DNA from: Varroa destructor
Lineage: Eukaryota; Arthropoda; Arachnida; Mesostigmata; Varroidae
Assembly: GCF_002443255.2 (NCBI RefSeq)
Contig: NW_019211455.1
Location: forward strand, 43,510,729 to 43,574,728
DNA: 64,000 nucleotides
Direction of reading: 5' to 3'
The notes below the pieces were generated by a model. That model was not told the DNA's origin. It ran no database searches and was given only the letters and a program-made list of their open reading frames with translations. The translations under genes were made by a program, and so were the position numbers. Shown here piece after piece: positions 50,405-63,646 of this stretch (the stretch's first letter is position 1; each line of letters opens with the position of its first letter).

Positions 50405-53400
50405 AGTGTGTAAAGTGTAAATTTTGTATTACAGTCTAAAGACAATTCGTTACCATCGTAAAAGTGTTTCAGTTTTCGTGGAATTGGGTAAGTGCCAAGA
50501 ACGTCGTAGCTTCTTAATAAAAGCTGAGTGGGCATTGAACTACGATTTTTCGTATTTCTTTCATAAGTACTTATTTCATGCATAAGTAGTATTTGCTTCT
50601 GCCTACCGTCGCAGTATTTTCTGTTTATTCAGTTGGTAACGGTCAGAGGTAATATGGCATATTATTTGTTTCCTCTTAATCCCAATTCTTATCGGACCCC
50701 AACGATGGCCGTCACATATTGGTCAGATGGCAAAAATAGCATTGTGGACTATTGCCGCCTAACTTGATTTTTCTGTTTAACGTCAGAAGCTCTGTAAGCA
50801 ACTCAACTTATCTTTTCCAGCCAGTATATGCAACCTTATCTAATAGTTAACCCCCCTTGAAAGGTAATTTAAGGTTAGAATCGATAAATTATTGGAATGG
50901 ATTGCGTTTGTTAGGTCGAGAATGCCATACTCACATTTAGTTAGAGGTCAATTTTTAGTAGCTCTGTTGGCTATAAAGGTCGCACCTTGCGCCTGTTTCG
51001 GTGACCTCTACAAATTTGAATACGAAAGAATCTAAGAACTGGTTCTCTCCCTAAAGAAATAGCCATTTTTGTCAACTGAACTTGAGAGAATATTGTTTGA
51101 TGCGGACAGAACAACAGGTTTCTAGGGATTTTCAATGGTATAACATAAAACCTTAATAGCATAATGAGTCAATCACCAAAAAAACAGGCATAGTTAACAG
51201 CCAGCGTAAAAAAAAACTTACCACGAAGCTATTTTTTCGAACGAAAACATTAATTGATGAGGGTAGAAAATTCGTTCAGGAATAAGTTTATTTATGGATC
51301 TCTGAAAACCTTTGCAGCTTACGGAATGGACCGTAAACAATAGGTTCGACTGGATGTTTTGAAGGTACAACGTAGTCGATACGTTCAAATTTTGCAGTTA
51401 CGTAACGAATGTATAACATAGCAAAGAACGTTTCTGTTCTTGATTCACGTTATACATATATTTTTCACTTTTAGAGTTAACAAACGGAGAAGTACAACGT
51501 AAGTTAGGACGTCAACCGACCACGAATGGGAAGCATCTTTATTTGACGTGTATCAAACGCCGTGCAAAACTATATATTATATTAAGCATAAAAAAGATAG
51601 AAGTACGATTCTATAACCTAAAGATGTCATCCTAGGTTGTTACAACAGCCACCGGCAGGCTGACGATTGCATATATTTGTGTCAACAAATATAACTATTT
51701 CAAGTTTCTGTACTAGACAAGTACACTTTATTAAACTTTTATGACCCAATTGTCATTGACCGTTGATATAACGGCCATTTTCATAAATCAAAGCAATTTC
51801 ACCTTGGGAAACCCAAGTTTCCGGGCGATCTATAGATCTGTTCGTCACTATAATGGCTGCGAAAAATCTTAATCGAACCTAAAATCAGCACAGAAAGGCT
51901 CTATTGGTACCGACATGCATTGGTGTCAATTCTACGCATTTGGGTTCTGCTCCTCGACCAGCTGTTCCCATCTGGCTGCAGCTGGGCCTAGACAATCAAC
52001 GATGCGTTCGCAGGTTGGCTAGATATCAACGGTATAATTTATCTAAGTTGCCTCTTGGTCTAATGCATACCTCTTGATTGCCTATTGCCTATTTCTCGCT
52101 CGTTGCCAGGAGTCGTTGGCTAACGAGATGTGATTGCGTCGACGTTAAAGCTTAAAGAGTAGTAGTGGGTCGCTACGTTGACAGAGGAAGCCAAAGGCAG
52201 AAAAAGACAAGATCAGCAGAAGAGCAGACGGGAACAGGACAAGATTAGGAGAGCAACATCTGATCGAAAGTTGCTGCTGGTAACGGCCCCTCTGATGGCC
52301 ACAATTCATAGATCTATGCGGGAAATTGCTTTTCGAGCTTTGGGGCCAGGATTCGTATATAGCTCCGTACCATTTCGATAGCGTGAACGGTCGCACGACA
52401 CACGACCTATGTTTAACAATCTACCTAATTTCGTTAAAAATTCGAGTCCATTTGTATGTTGCAGCTGGAAAATACATTCTGCTGCAGAATATGCCATTAA
52501 ACAATGGGGCCGATTGATCAAAGAGGTAAAGCAACATACTTGGAGAACTTCATTTTCTAGCGCACACAGGCGAAAACATCCATTTTGCAGCTCCATGATA
52601 ACTATCTGTCTAACACGAGCTATAGAAAGTCTAAATTACGAAACTGCCAATCGATTGAGACAATGCCTAAAGACAGTAGTGGTCGATTTTCTCTTTATTT
52701 ATGTTGCATTGGTGGTCCTTTTCGAAATGTAGAAGGCCAAGGATCACCGCTGCGATTTCGATACGACAAGAATCTCTTCCGTTTTTTGGACTTCCTTTCT
52801 GAATTCAGTACGTCATAGGCCTTGAGCGTCCCTTGAGGGAATACTTATCCATTAACCGCTCGGCAATCGACGATGCTGAACTTATCATATTAGCTCACCA
52901 TTGTCGAAAGGCTTTTGTAACTTAACAACAAACGATAGTCCTTTCCCATGGAACGCAAGGTTCATGCGCCACAAACGTGGACCTCCAAGCTGCTGAATTA
53001 GCAGCTCCGCCGCCGCTTCGGTCAGTTGCCCCTACGGGAGGCCTGCTGGTTGATATGTATGTTCGTATTGCCCCTCATGTTTAGAGCCTGCCGATACTGG
53101 ACCGTCTGGGTCCTATTACGGCTATCATGCACGGCTACCGACAAGACGAGAACGACTTCGCGAGTGCTTGTCGGACGCGCACCAGGGATGGTTGAATGCA
53201 ACGTGTCCGGTGAACCACGAAATGATGACGCACATGAGTCTAGCTGCCACGCGACTTCGCCATGAAATAAACAGCGGACGAGAGGACCGCTTACGGCAAC
53301 AATCAACCTCTGAATAAACGACGCCGCGAAGCGTGTTAGTACCAAACGTATTCTGCGTGGAGTAAATGCATTATACATAAAATGGTTCTGACTGATAACA

Positions 53401-53534
53401 AAGTCAGTGGCCGTCACCTGCCACCGGCGAGATACATAGTGGAGGGTTATGGGACAGAACAAACAGAGATGACTCGCCCTATCTAAAAAAGACTTAATAG
53501 GGCTTTGCTATCACCAGACAACGTCAACACTGTT

Positions 53535-53540
<6 letters not shown>

Positions 53541-53579
<39 letters not shown>
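53541..53579. repeat. TA microsatellite
   Basis: About 19 TA units. No inverted flanks. Confidence 0.9.
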
Positions 53580-53583
<4 letters not shown>

Positions 53584-54439
53584 AGATGTAAAATTAACAC
53601 TTCGAATGACCATAGCGTCTTTTAGACTATTAAATGATCTCAACCTGTATGATTCGGATTTAAGTTATGACAACGCTTCTATCTAACGTTGAAGTTTCTT
53701 CCGAAAAAAAGTATCGGCTTCTTTGCCATTGTCTTCCGCAGAATTTTCTATCCAAGTAACAATTGATCAGATATTGGACTAAAGCAGTTCGGATCCCTAT
53801 CTGTTTTTGTCATTTCAAACATGGCTTTCAATGCAGTGTTGGCATGAGTATTCGGCGGGAACCGATATGACAGTTACCAAGAAGCTTTATATCTAATCTC
53901 AAGTTTGTTCTCTTGAAAAGAACATGACACGCTATGCTTGTCTTCAGCTATCGTTGACGAAACAGCCAAACGTATGCCTTTTGCATAAACAGCGGGCCTG
54001 ACTCAGGGAAACAACCTGAACATGTTCTCCTCATTTTTCTCAAAAGCTTCCCATACGAGGCAAAAAGATTGAGGAAGTCAGTTGAAGTTATCTTTTGCGT
54101 GTCAAACAGGTTTCAAGTGCAGCCAATCTTAGCCTGGCTCCATGCGTCAGTCACAAATATGAGACTGGCGGTATGCTTAAAATGAGTATAATGATTATAC
54201 TTCTGGGGACAGTAGACAAAGGCAATCAGGGGCAGTGTACCTAGAGATTCCAAAACTGTCAGCCTTTGGAAGAATAGCAACTCGTGACAGACGTGACGAC
54301 GCTAGAGTGACAAGCGGATAGTGTTTATATATATGCTCATATTGTACCTATAATATACTATATAACTATTGTGAAACCAGTAGCGCTTTAAAAATATTAA
54401 TCTCTCGGTTAAAATAAAATGCTTCCATAGTGCACTTTC

Positions 54440-54477
54440 AACGCCTCGTGGACACGCTTTCATTGACACGAGGCGTT
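54440..54477. repeat. Inverted repeat with 11-bp arms
   Basis: AACGCCTCGTG and CACGAGGCGTT flank a 16-base loop. It does not match the histone mRNA 3' stem-loop, and no gene ends here. Confidence 0.6.
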
Positions 54478-55496
54478 ATTGCTTGAGGTGCTATAGCGAG
54501 AAAAAAAGGTAATGAAAAGGCTGAATCCGACAGTACCGTTTTCCTTGCGGGTCCCCCTGAGAGCCGAAATGTAATCAAATAACACAGGAAAGCCTTTTCA
54601 TTGCGATGAAGTTTGGAAGGGAAAGCAGGATAACGGCTACCGACACCTTGTACCTCGTCAGGTCACCCCTTGCCCTTGTAAATCCGTTCCCGTATTTAGC
54701 GTTGCTCTTCTCCGCGAACTTCACCGAACACACTATCGAAAAAAACGCATAAATACAGTATTGGTCGCACGAGTAGTCAAATCGCCCCATCGTTTGTTCC
54801 GCGCAACTGCTCTTTGCCTGTTAGACGTCAAAAAATGGTCCCGATCGTAACGTATGGGATACGCGTCGTTTGGGAAAATCTTACACTCAACAGTTTTGAA
54901 AAAATCTTTTTCCGCAAAAAAATACGAACTTTCGCAAAATCCTTTTTGCTTACGTTCTAGCCGACTTAGTACTGCTGCCGGGGCACCGACGTTGTTCCTT
55001 GCGCTTCCCAAGAACCTTTCAATAGAAGCCTTCAAAAATCAACCTTAGGAAGTAGAAAGAAAAAATTAGTTGAAATTGACTGGGGATTTCTTTACTTCGG
55101 ATGCAGCGAGGAACAACGAGCGGAAAGGGACGAGCCGGCTTATCACTTATGTTACCTACCACTCGTTCTGCCGAGCGTGGGTTTCACCATACACTTGGTG
55201 GAAAAATATGTACGGTAGGTGTGGGCGCTCCAGATGGGGGGAAATCAGTTGCTCATTCCTTCTAATACTGCCTTTCGGATACCTGGCAAATCTTTTAAAA
55301 TAGTTTTATAAGCTCAGCAAGGCTGATATAACCCATATGACGGCGTGTAAAGTATTTACACATAGGATATCGTATTGTTCACCTCTACATATGAAGTTTT
55401 CGAGCACTATCAGCAATGGCGAATAGATAAATTTGATCTGTACAATATTTACGTACCAGGAGCTTTATTTGTGTTGACTTCTGCTAGCAGTGATCT

Positions 55497-55665
55497 CCAT
55501 CTTTCGAGTTCTACGTCCGGTGTAGTCGGTAGGCGTTCCATCAGACAATTGGCCCCTGCCAGCACGAAGCAAAGTCTGTCAGTCTATGCTTAGCTTCGAA
55601 CCTAGATCATAACGTGTCCTTAAGGTTAACAGGCAAATATGTTACCCACTAAGCTATCACGGGGA
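55497..55665 (-). mobile_element. SINE-like retroposon with tRNA-like head, flanked by 13-bp direct repeats
   Basis: Exact copies of CTAGCAGTGATCT flank a 169-bp insert, at 55484-55496 and 55666-55678, as a target-site duplication would. On the minus strand the insert starts TCCCCGTGATAGCTTAGTGG and holds a Pol III A box (TAGCTTAGTGG, 55656-55646). A B-box-like GGTTCGAA follows at 55602-55595. This is the layout of a tRNA-derived SINE head. The far end (55503-55538) matches the fragment at 61171-61206. There is no A-rich tail, and TTTCGAG follows both flanks, so the exact ends are uncertain. The family was not recognised. Confidence 0.55.
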
Positions 55666-55678
55666 CTAGCAGTGATCT

Positions 55679-58600
55679 ACTATTTCGAGCTAAACATTCA
55701 ACGGTTGAGATAGAAAACTAGGTTTATCTTATGCTAAATGAAAGCAAACACATTACAGTAATCCATAATTATCTTTACTAGCCGTAAACGACGTCAACAG
55801 CCTGCTTTTGAACCATTTAGATCTTACGAAATTTTTGTATAGTCCAGGGGCTGGCACACGTGCAAAAGTTTAGAAATTCTCAGTGCTCCAGCTGGTGCTG
55901 GGCTCCGCGGCGACAGCGACTACTGTTGCGCCTGCAAAAAACAACCCATCATCAAAAACCTGGGCCTATCGATGCAATCAGTGATCCCGATGCACCGAAT
56001 TATCGCCACCGGTGCAATTTTAGAGCCAGTTGTGTATCTGCTTGCACAGCTACCTCTGCCACTTGGCGGACTGGTGCACCAAGCGCTCTTTGAGTAGCGG
56101 GAGTGTGTCGAGGGATAATGTGGCTGCTATGGGGCTCTAAATCTTGCTCAGCGTTAGACGTTAGCTGATCTAGAAAAGGATGGAGATGGGGTACCTACCT
56201 AGTTTCGCTTGGCTGGGGACCTACTTGTGCTTCTACGACAAAACCTCACTCAGCACAGGATACGGGGGCATATATAGCAGTTGTGCGGGCGAGTTTGTGG
56301 AGCCCTTTCAGTCGAACTTGTAGGGTTCTTAAATGCCTACGACTAGCCAAGCTATAAAGAATAAATTGTGGACTTGTGCCAGTAGATGATGAGACGGCAG
56401 ATAGATTTGAAAAAGCTAAGTTGGATATATCGTAAGCAATTATAATATAAAATTCAGGTTTAGCAATTACAATTGTTGCCGGTTGAGAGCCTGTTCAGAC
56501 CAGCAAATACATCTGTGTTAATAGAAAATTAACTTGAAAACTTTTCTTCCCAATTATTAATCCATAGAGATTTTCTTGTAGATAGTCTCAGAATCAATAC
56601 TATGCTACGCATCAATAGTACAAAATCACAAACCGTAGTCAACATGTAGTACAGCAGCGTAGTTTCTATAAGAACCTTCCTCCACAGGAGCCAGCCCAGA
56701 TGATCATCGCCCATATCCTTTTGGGCTGGTGCTCATGTCGGCTTACGATGATGCTCGTCGTGGCGGTCCACTGCAAGTGCTGGCGCAGCTTCTCTGTTGT
56801 TTTTCACTCGCTGGTTGCGCTTAGTTTCGCTATAGACAAAGGAAGAGAGACGCAGTTTTGTTGCTCACGGGCACATGTGCATCATCACATGAGCACCATA
56901 GATCGCGGCGGCGCTCCCCTTTACTCCTGCCTCTTGACGACCCAGGGGGTTTAGACGCGAAATACAACGCGAGGCTTGATCTCAATCTTATTATGGCCTC
57001 GTCAATTGACAGGCCGGCCAATCGTTGGGGGTGTACGTATGCCTCATGGCAGCATTTGCGCGTAGCTTCAAGTCCTAGATCTCTCTACCCCACGGTCTAG
57101 CCGATGACTCGAACCGGATGCTAATGCTGGTGTTCGAGAGCTACGACAAGTATACTACTACTTCTGGTGCTACAACTGCTACTAACAATATCTCTAAAAT
57201 ACGTCTCCCCTTTGTTTCCCCCACTTAGAGATCAGTGATTCTAGCAACTTGCTCAATAGCATTATAGTTACAGAGATAGTAGCAGCATTGGTGATCCCTT
57301 CGTGCACAGACGATATTGCAGCGTCGAACCTTGTTAAACGCTAGGGGCTAGGCAAGTGGGCGAACGCAAACATTGAGGTCTGAACCTGGCTCGGAGGGTG
57401 TTCCGTCCATGGGGGTTCAGAACAAGGGGGCGAGTGCTTAGATGCAAAAACGCTGACACATTCGTAGCAACGCTAGCTTACAGATAGATGGATGCGGCGT
57501 AAAATTATGAAGGTTTAGGCCTGTTCAGTTCTGCTAGGTTGAATCGATGGTAATGCAAGTGAGTTTGTCTCGTGCAGATAATACAGAAGAAGTAAATATG
57601 TCGTGCATTCATGTTATGCTAACAGCAGAATGGCGTCACTGATTGTAGGCAGCGTATCGATAGAGGTTCTCTGTATTTTTGATGTACGTTGTTGATGTTC
57701 TTGGCGGGTTGAACTTGTCTGCTAAGGGCAAGTATTAATGGGGCGCTTGAAAAGAGCCGGCGATATTATTACATTTACCAGGGATAAGAAAGGTATTCAA
57801 GGCGAAGTTACGACGTGAACATTTGAGTGAGGCTGGCAGAAAAAAGCAAATAAATATGGATTGAGCGAACAGTAAGCAAGAGGTAAATGTGCGAGCTTTT
57901 ATATATAGTACATTGCATGCGTTTTGTTATTGATCGAAACAAACAAGGTTTGCAAATCAGAATTTACGTTTTGTATATGGCGTAACATTTATGTTAAAAC
58001 TACTGAAGCAATACTAGTTACCTAATTAGAGGCATTTATCGTCTGTTTTGTCGTCGCTTTCAGTGAGCACAAATATAGAAAAACCTATATATATTATGGT
58101 TTAGTTCTGGTTTAATAAGTTTTTCCGTTTAGTAATACACACCGTCGCTTACCAGGTTCTTTTACTAACGACGCCGTTCGTTTTTACCACGCGGCTGAAC
58201 AGTTCTGTTCCCGACAGAAGTTCCGGCAGATAACAGCTTCCCACGATGCCTTTCGTCCAGTTTCTAGTTCATTTAATATGTCTCTCACATTACGTCCAGC
58301 AAACTTCAATGGGTTTCGAACAAAGCTTAACCAAGCATCCTTAACCTAATCGAACAGTACGATTTAGGTAAGCGCCTTCAGACGCTTTCTGAGGATCCGT
58401 GATCGGTGCTTGGCGTGCCGTACTGTACTCGAATTGACAACAAATTCACAACAAACCCTGAAAGGTCCATATGAAAGGTGCGTTTTCGTTAGAACCCACC
58501 GCGTTCCTTATCTGATGAAGCATAACTTGGCATGGATTTCGTGAAGATGTGGGGGTGTACGTCCCGAATCAGACGTGAATCGATATCTCATTTATGTAGT

Positions 58601-61170
58601 AATTTCGTTCTTCTTTGTTACCTGGGCCGAAGACACGTCACCCGGCAAGCACCGTAACAAAACAGTGCCAGCGGCAGAATATGACTTGACGTTTGTAACT
58701 CAAACAGAGGACGACAATGCACTGCCACTCATGTTTATAATGATGTTGATTATGATGACGATCGTGACGCCGTGCAGTCTCTGGCTTGATGTACCGCATA
58801 AAGATGGTTCGCTACTGGGCCGCTCTCGTTAAGCGCCATTTGGCACATGGCGATAAGCGAAGCGCAAAAGATTGCAGTCACTCAACCCAGTCGAGCATGT
58901 GGCGTTCAACTCAACTGAGTCATCAACAAACCGACGGCTGTCCACCGCGTGCAGTTGTTCCATCGACGTTGCTGTGATGCGTCTCTGAGTGCACTGCGAC
59001 AGTCACCATTCACCAACACCCGGCTGCCACCGCCATTGCGCTCTTCGGCCAGCGGTTCATCCTGGTGAGGCGCATCTCGGGCAGAACGTCACGCTCGAAG
59101 CTCACGCTTTGGATGTCCTTATGCACCGGCATGTTTTGATGAGTGCGAGGTTCGGTGGTGATCTAGTCATTAGGGATATGCCAGACATCGTAATCGCTGC
59201 GGCACACTATAAACGTTAGCGATGCGCCGCAATCAGGCGATTCGTATAGGTATAGAGGTGCATACCAGGTTGAGCGTTAGCGTTGAACCACTGTAGGCGT
59301 ACACCGAAAACTGTGAAAGATGGTATGCAGGTCGCATAGGCATACGTCGGCGACGTACGAGACGAACAGTCAGCGGGCGTATGGCCAGACGCTGCTAACG
59401 GTGTCGTGCCGGACCCGGTCGATCGGTCCAGGTTAGTGGAATGACGGCCAATATGGACCGAGTTCATCAAGGGAGTTCTGTAAATTGTCATATGAGGCAA
59501 CGCGTGCTGAGTCCTACTGATAAAGTAGGCACCGAGCACAGGTGCTGCTGGGGACGTTCTCGCAGGTGAGAAGTATACACGCAACTATATCGTAGAACAG
59601 AGAGCGAAAACAGGCCACACGATGTATCATTTTTGGAGGTCGTATGTCCTGATGTCTAATTCTACCGATCTCAAGCTCATGTTCCATAGTCAATGACAAC
59701 AAAATGATATACAGCTGAATAAGGTTATTTCATACCAGTGAGGTAACTATTTCTGCTAATGCTGAGCGTTGATTGTTGAAGTTTGTGCATAGAAAACATC
59801 TTTGCCTATCGGGTTCGTCGATGACCTTGCTCAATTTCGAAATATACCAACGTCTTTTTCTTTTTTTTTTTTTGACCTAAAATTGTAGTAGCTGTCAGAA
59901 GCAAAGTTGTACTATTTGACATCTTATGACGAAACTTCTATAGCTATAGGTCACTTCTGTCAATCGATGAACAAATCGAATACGCATAATTATAGGTAGT
60001 TATTTGACTACAATATGGTACCCAACCGAGAGATTTTCGACTTCGAGATTTCCAAACATGCACAGTCCGATCCAATGCATTTTTCTCTATGGTATTTATG
60101 CAGTGGCCCTATCCACGCCCCATTTGCAGTCATTGAGCTCAGCTGATTCCGTCCAATTGCACCATACGGTGACTCTATTGAGCAAGTTTGAGAAAGAAGA
60201 TTCATCACTCATGTAACGTCAGAGTGTGACCAGCTTTAACTGAACTAGCATTGAAGGCCGCTTTTTTGAACCCATCTTCATATAGCAAAACTTGGAGCGT
60301 TATGCGACGGGCATGGGCTTCAGAATCATTCAGAGCAGTTTCCAATGCTTTCGAGTATTTTTGGATTTGACATTCGTTCACGACACTCATATCGATCGAT
60401 ACCTAACCGATTTCACAGTGCACAGTTCCTCGTTTCGAGCTTCGCAAGACCTCGCTTCACAATACGCAATCTAGGTAGCGCAGGTTAAGCAGGCCTCAGT
60501 GTTTCTTAAACAATTGAAAATTATGCGCCGAAACAAAGAAAATCCACCGACAATAGTCTACCTTTGTACCGAACGAAAAAACGTTTGGCCCCCTTGAAAT
60601 TTCTTACGTTCCCTACTAGCTACATAGTTCATGTAAATACACAAAAATAGGTGTGTATATACAGTAATACTTGATAGTTTCTTTGAAAGGAAGGGTCTCG
60701 AGCTGTATGTCTAGAAGCTCAGATATTACTGGAAATATGGCTTAGCTTTAGTAAAGTATGAACGATTATAGTACATCTGCCTTTCCTTATAAGCAGATGG
60801 ACACGGGTCATGAATGCAGAACAACGCTCAGAGGCTCTGGGCACAATTGAATAATAATATAGCTAAAAACACATACAACTATGGTCTTCTAACTAATTAC
60901 TAATTATGTAAATGGAGTTTTGGTCGGCTCCGAAAACGGACGCGTTGTGATCGCCTTTTGTCCTGGCCAGCCATAACTTATCAGTTCAACTGCGGAGTTA
61001 GTTTCGATGATGTAAATAGATCTGATATTGAAAACAAGTGTGTTAATAATTTAACTTATAAAAAAAATCGTAACTTTCTACAATAACCGTTCATCTACGA
61101 ATACAAACTTACTTATAAATAAGCGCGTTCCAGTGCACAGTTGCGACGTAAAAACGTGATTACGAAATAA
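55679..61170. other. Gene-poor stretch
   Basis: GC-richer patches at 56.7-57.1 and 58.5-59.6 kb contain overlapping frames of 80-122 codons on both strands with no recognisable domain. The plus frame at 58575 begins with a hydrophobic, signal-like stretch but starts at GTG, so it would have to be an internal exon. A B-box-like GGTTCGAGTC lies on the minus strand near 57105-57115. Confidence 0.55.
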
Positions 61171-61231
61171 TTCGAGTTCTACGTTCGGTGCAGTCGTTGG
61201 ACATTCTGACGCACTGAACTGGGTCCGAATC
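61171..61231. repeat. Related copy of the SINE-like repeat
   Basis: The segment beginning TTCGAGTTCTACG matches 55503-55538 at 30 of 36 positions, including 24 of the first 26. It continues on the plus strand into a B-box-like GGGTCCGAATC (61221-61231), about 32 nt after an A-box-like TGCAGTCGTTGG. No flanking duplication was found, so this looks like a fragment or a diverged member of the same family. Confidence 0.5.
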
Positions 61232-61444
61232 TGGGTACAGATATGCTTTGTTTCGCGCTGAAAACCAGCCTACTACGAATGATAAGGTGGACTTCATTAT
61301 TTTATCTCGGTAGATGCTAAAAATGTATTCAATCTCGAAACTCTATCTCATGCTTGTCAGCCAATGATAACCTATTTTTCGCATTAGCCTTAATGCCAAT
61401 AAAGATGAGGCAACGTACTCGCTCTAAATATAACTATCGTTTCC

Positions 61445-61530
61445 CAAGGTCACCTCGATGAAGCTCGCTTACGATCTCGGCATCGCCCCACTGATCGACT
61501 TCCATGGAGTGACCGCTCGGTGACCTTGGA
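61445..61530. promoter_or_regulatory. Inverted pair of nuclear-receptor-type half-sites
   Basis: CCAAGGTCACC at 61445-61455 and its exact reverse complement at 61520-61530 each contain CCAAGGTCA, which fits the extended monomer site YCAAGGYCR of the FTZ-F1 class. The 64-bp spacer is GC-richer than its surroundings. Function is inferred only from the motif. Confidence 0.35.
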
Positions 61531-63314
61531 TAGACGATTTAGACAGTGCTTCGACCTTCTGAAATCGGCAGCGATCTTTTTCTAGTTTCTACCTCTGCCA
61601 GGTTATACTGTATACTATGCATCCAACGCTTTCACTTGAGCGTTTTGTAGATTTTACAGTGTTTTCATACGCGTAGATTCTAGCGCGAAGGAGCATATAT
61701 GCAACTTCGCTGCAATGGACAGCACTCGACGCGTGGCAGTCACTGAGCTTTTTAACAATACACAGCTCTAATAGGCGTGTTGTCTAGACTCCGCCTGTGT
61801 GCAGATCGAGCGCACCAATCCTGGCCGATTTGACCAGCTCTGGCCATATCTGGCCGAGGTGAAACCAACGTTTCTTTCGAGGACAGAGCTTCTTGGACGA
61901 AGAAGTGCTACGCTGGCGAAGCGCGTCGGCACACGACCAAATCAGTCTTCTCCACCTGACATCCAGATGTCATCGGAGCGCTAGCGGTGCACCGGGACAG
62001 CGCACATGATGCTGATGACAATGATCATGACTATGTCGGTAAAAGATACAAAGGTCGCACTCCTATAGCCACACGCGAAGATCGAAGCCTACATGTATAG
62101 GTCACTATATATTCCATAATATTAGACTGTCAGATCGTTTGCAACAGTAGTGCAACAACTCTGGTTGCAGGGATCGAGGATCGTTCACGGTTACAACTCG
62201 CCAGTTCATCCTCCGAAACAGACGGACAGGCAGATCTTCGAGCAGCTGAGCTCTACAAGGACAGGCAGGCAAATTGGTAGGCACTCTCACCTAGGCCAAG
62301 GGCAAGCACCGAAAGCAACAGCAGAAGGATCGCAATTCAACCAGCCGCTGTCGGCCAGGCCGCATGAACCGCGCAGTTCGAGGCTGATACAGAGGCATAT
62401 GCTCACAACACGTACATCTGTACAGAGATTTTAATGAAAAGAAACGACCTTGAAAACGTGTGCCCGCGCGTGGCCACCGACCTTAGGTCGTGGATTTCGC
62501 AGGTACTTCGTTTACAACGCTTAGAAATATATATGATACATATAGAGGTCGATGATGGTGATGGACTTTCTAAGCTTTTGGGGCCACCTGTGAACCAGAC
62601 TATAGAAATTCGTGTAAGGCTTCCTTTTTTGCTCCTAAGCTTTCTCTAGTTCTCGATTGTTAATGCCATATGTGCATGCTAGTAAAAATGAGCAAGGACA
62701 AATGGTTTGCCGTAAAAGATCGAGTAAGCCTTTAAGAACTTGATATACTAAACTGTTGAAACGTGTTAGCTCAAATAAAGCGTAAGTAAAATGGCTATCA
62801 GAACTATCAAACAGGTTTAGGAAAAAAATGTTCCTTTTTTGTAAACTGCTAACAACATTGCGGCGTTGAATACGCCATCGACATATATACAAGTAGTTTC
62901 TAATAATACACGTATCATAAGACTAGAACGAAAATGAACAGCAATTGCAGGCATTCAAAGCGTGGGTTTATACGCCGTTGTATGAGATTTCTGTCGAATC
63001 GTAAAGCTTGTATGGGACATCGCAAACAATGAGAATGAAAGGGTCCGGACCTGCTGAAACCTGTTTGTATTTAATATTAGGTTGTTTCTTTTCAATTTAC
63101 ATTGAGTATCTGTTTTCGTGAAAGGTGTATTGGAAAGATGGAACCATGGTATCCTTTCGGTAAACATATGGAGCTTTTTGAATACTAATTCAATACATTA
63201 AATGCGGAGATGACCGAAATAAATAACAGTATAGCCAGTAAGTGATGTAACCTCCACGAACCTAAGATTAGGAGCAAAGTTATTAGTGCTTAGCCTCAAT
63301 GTAGGTTTGGCCCT
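61531..63314. other. Stretch without recognised genes
   Basis: GC-richer between about 61.8 and 62.5 kb, with frames of 61-94 codons on the plus strand that include Gln/Arg/Ser-rich segments. No domain or convincing splice pair was found, and the rest is AT-rich. Confidence 0.55.
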
Positions 63315-63372
63315 ACTGGGCAGCCGTAGGTGAGGATCCGCACCACTTCTTCGTTTTGCAGTTCTGGGACAT
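63315..63372 (+). repeat. First copy of a diverged short duplication
   Basis: The core 63325-63372 aligns to 63601-63646 at 38 of 46 bases with one 2-base gap; the match extends weakly to the left. Both copies end in TTTTGCAGTTC followed by one variable base and GGGACAT, which resembles a splice acceptor followed by the same exon start. Confidence 0.6.
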
Positions 63373-63590
63373 GTTAAATTTAAGTTATTAATTGAGAATT
63401 AAGAAATTATATTTAAAAAAAACATGGCCACTTTTACTTTTTCTAAGGTGCAACAACTAATGACCGTTGTTGTTGCTTGACAGCCTTTCTACGGAAAAAA
63501 CTACATGTATTATCACTGATAACGTTCGTTCGAGCCACAAACTGTGCGTATGCGGCATCTTCGTTTTGTCGGGGCCTCGAACTGGTCAGC

Positions 63591-63646
63591 ACTGGTCATC
63601 CGCAAGCGAGGAGCCGCACCGCTTCAATTTTGCAGTTCAGGGACAT
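63591..63646 (+). repeat. Second copy of a diverged short duplication
   Basis: This is the partner of 63315-63372, 276 bp downstream. It is followed by a GC-richer region with long open frames, whereas the first copy is followed by AT-rich sequence with early stops. This copy is therefore the better candidate for the functional one, if either is coding. Confidence 0.6.

Larger units (their letters stand above)
48641..55483. other. Gene-poor stretch upstream of the Snail-family gene
   Basis: Apart from the 24-bp palindrome near 49.28 kb, the direct repeat near 50.38 kb and the TA repeat near 53.56 kb, nothing is recognised. A 146-codon minus-strand frame (53022-53462) in a GC-richer patch shows no domain. 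Distal enhancers of the Snail-family gene could lie here, but none can be pointed to. Confidence 0.6.

Noticed and set aside
53022..53462. 146-codon minus-strand frame and plus-strand integrase-like impressions in the same patch
   Set aside because: No catalytic motif of integrase or reverse transcriptase could be placed, and the plus frames are broken by stops.
58575..58832. Frame with a signal-like hydrophobic start
   Set aside because: It begins at GTG with no good upstream acceptor, and the rest is unrecognised.
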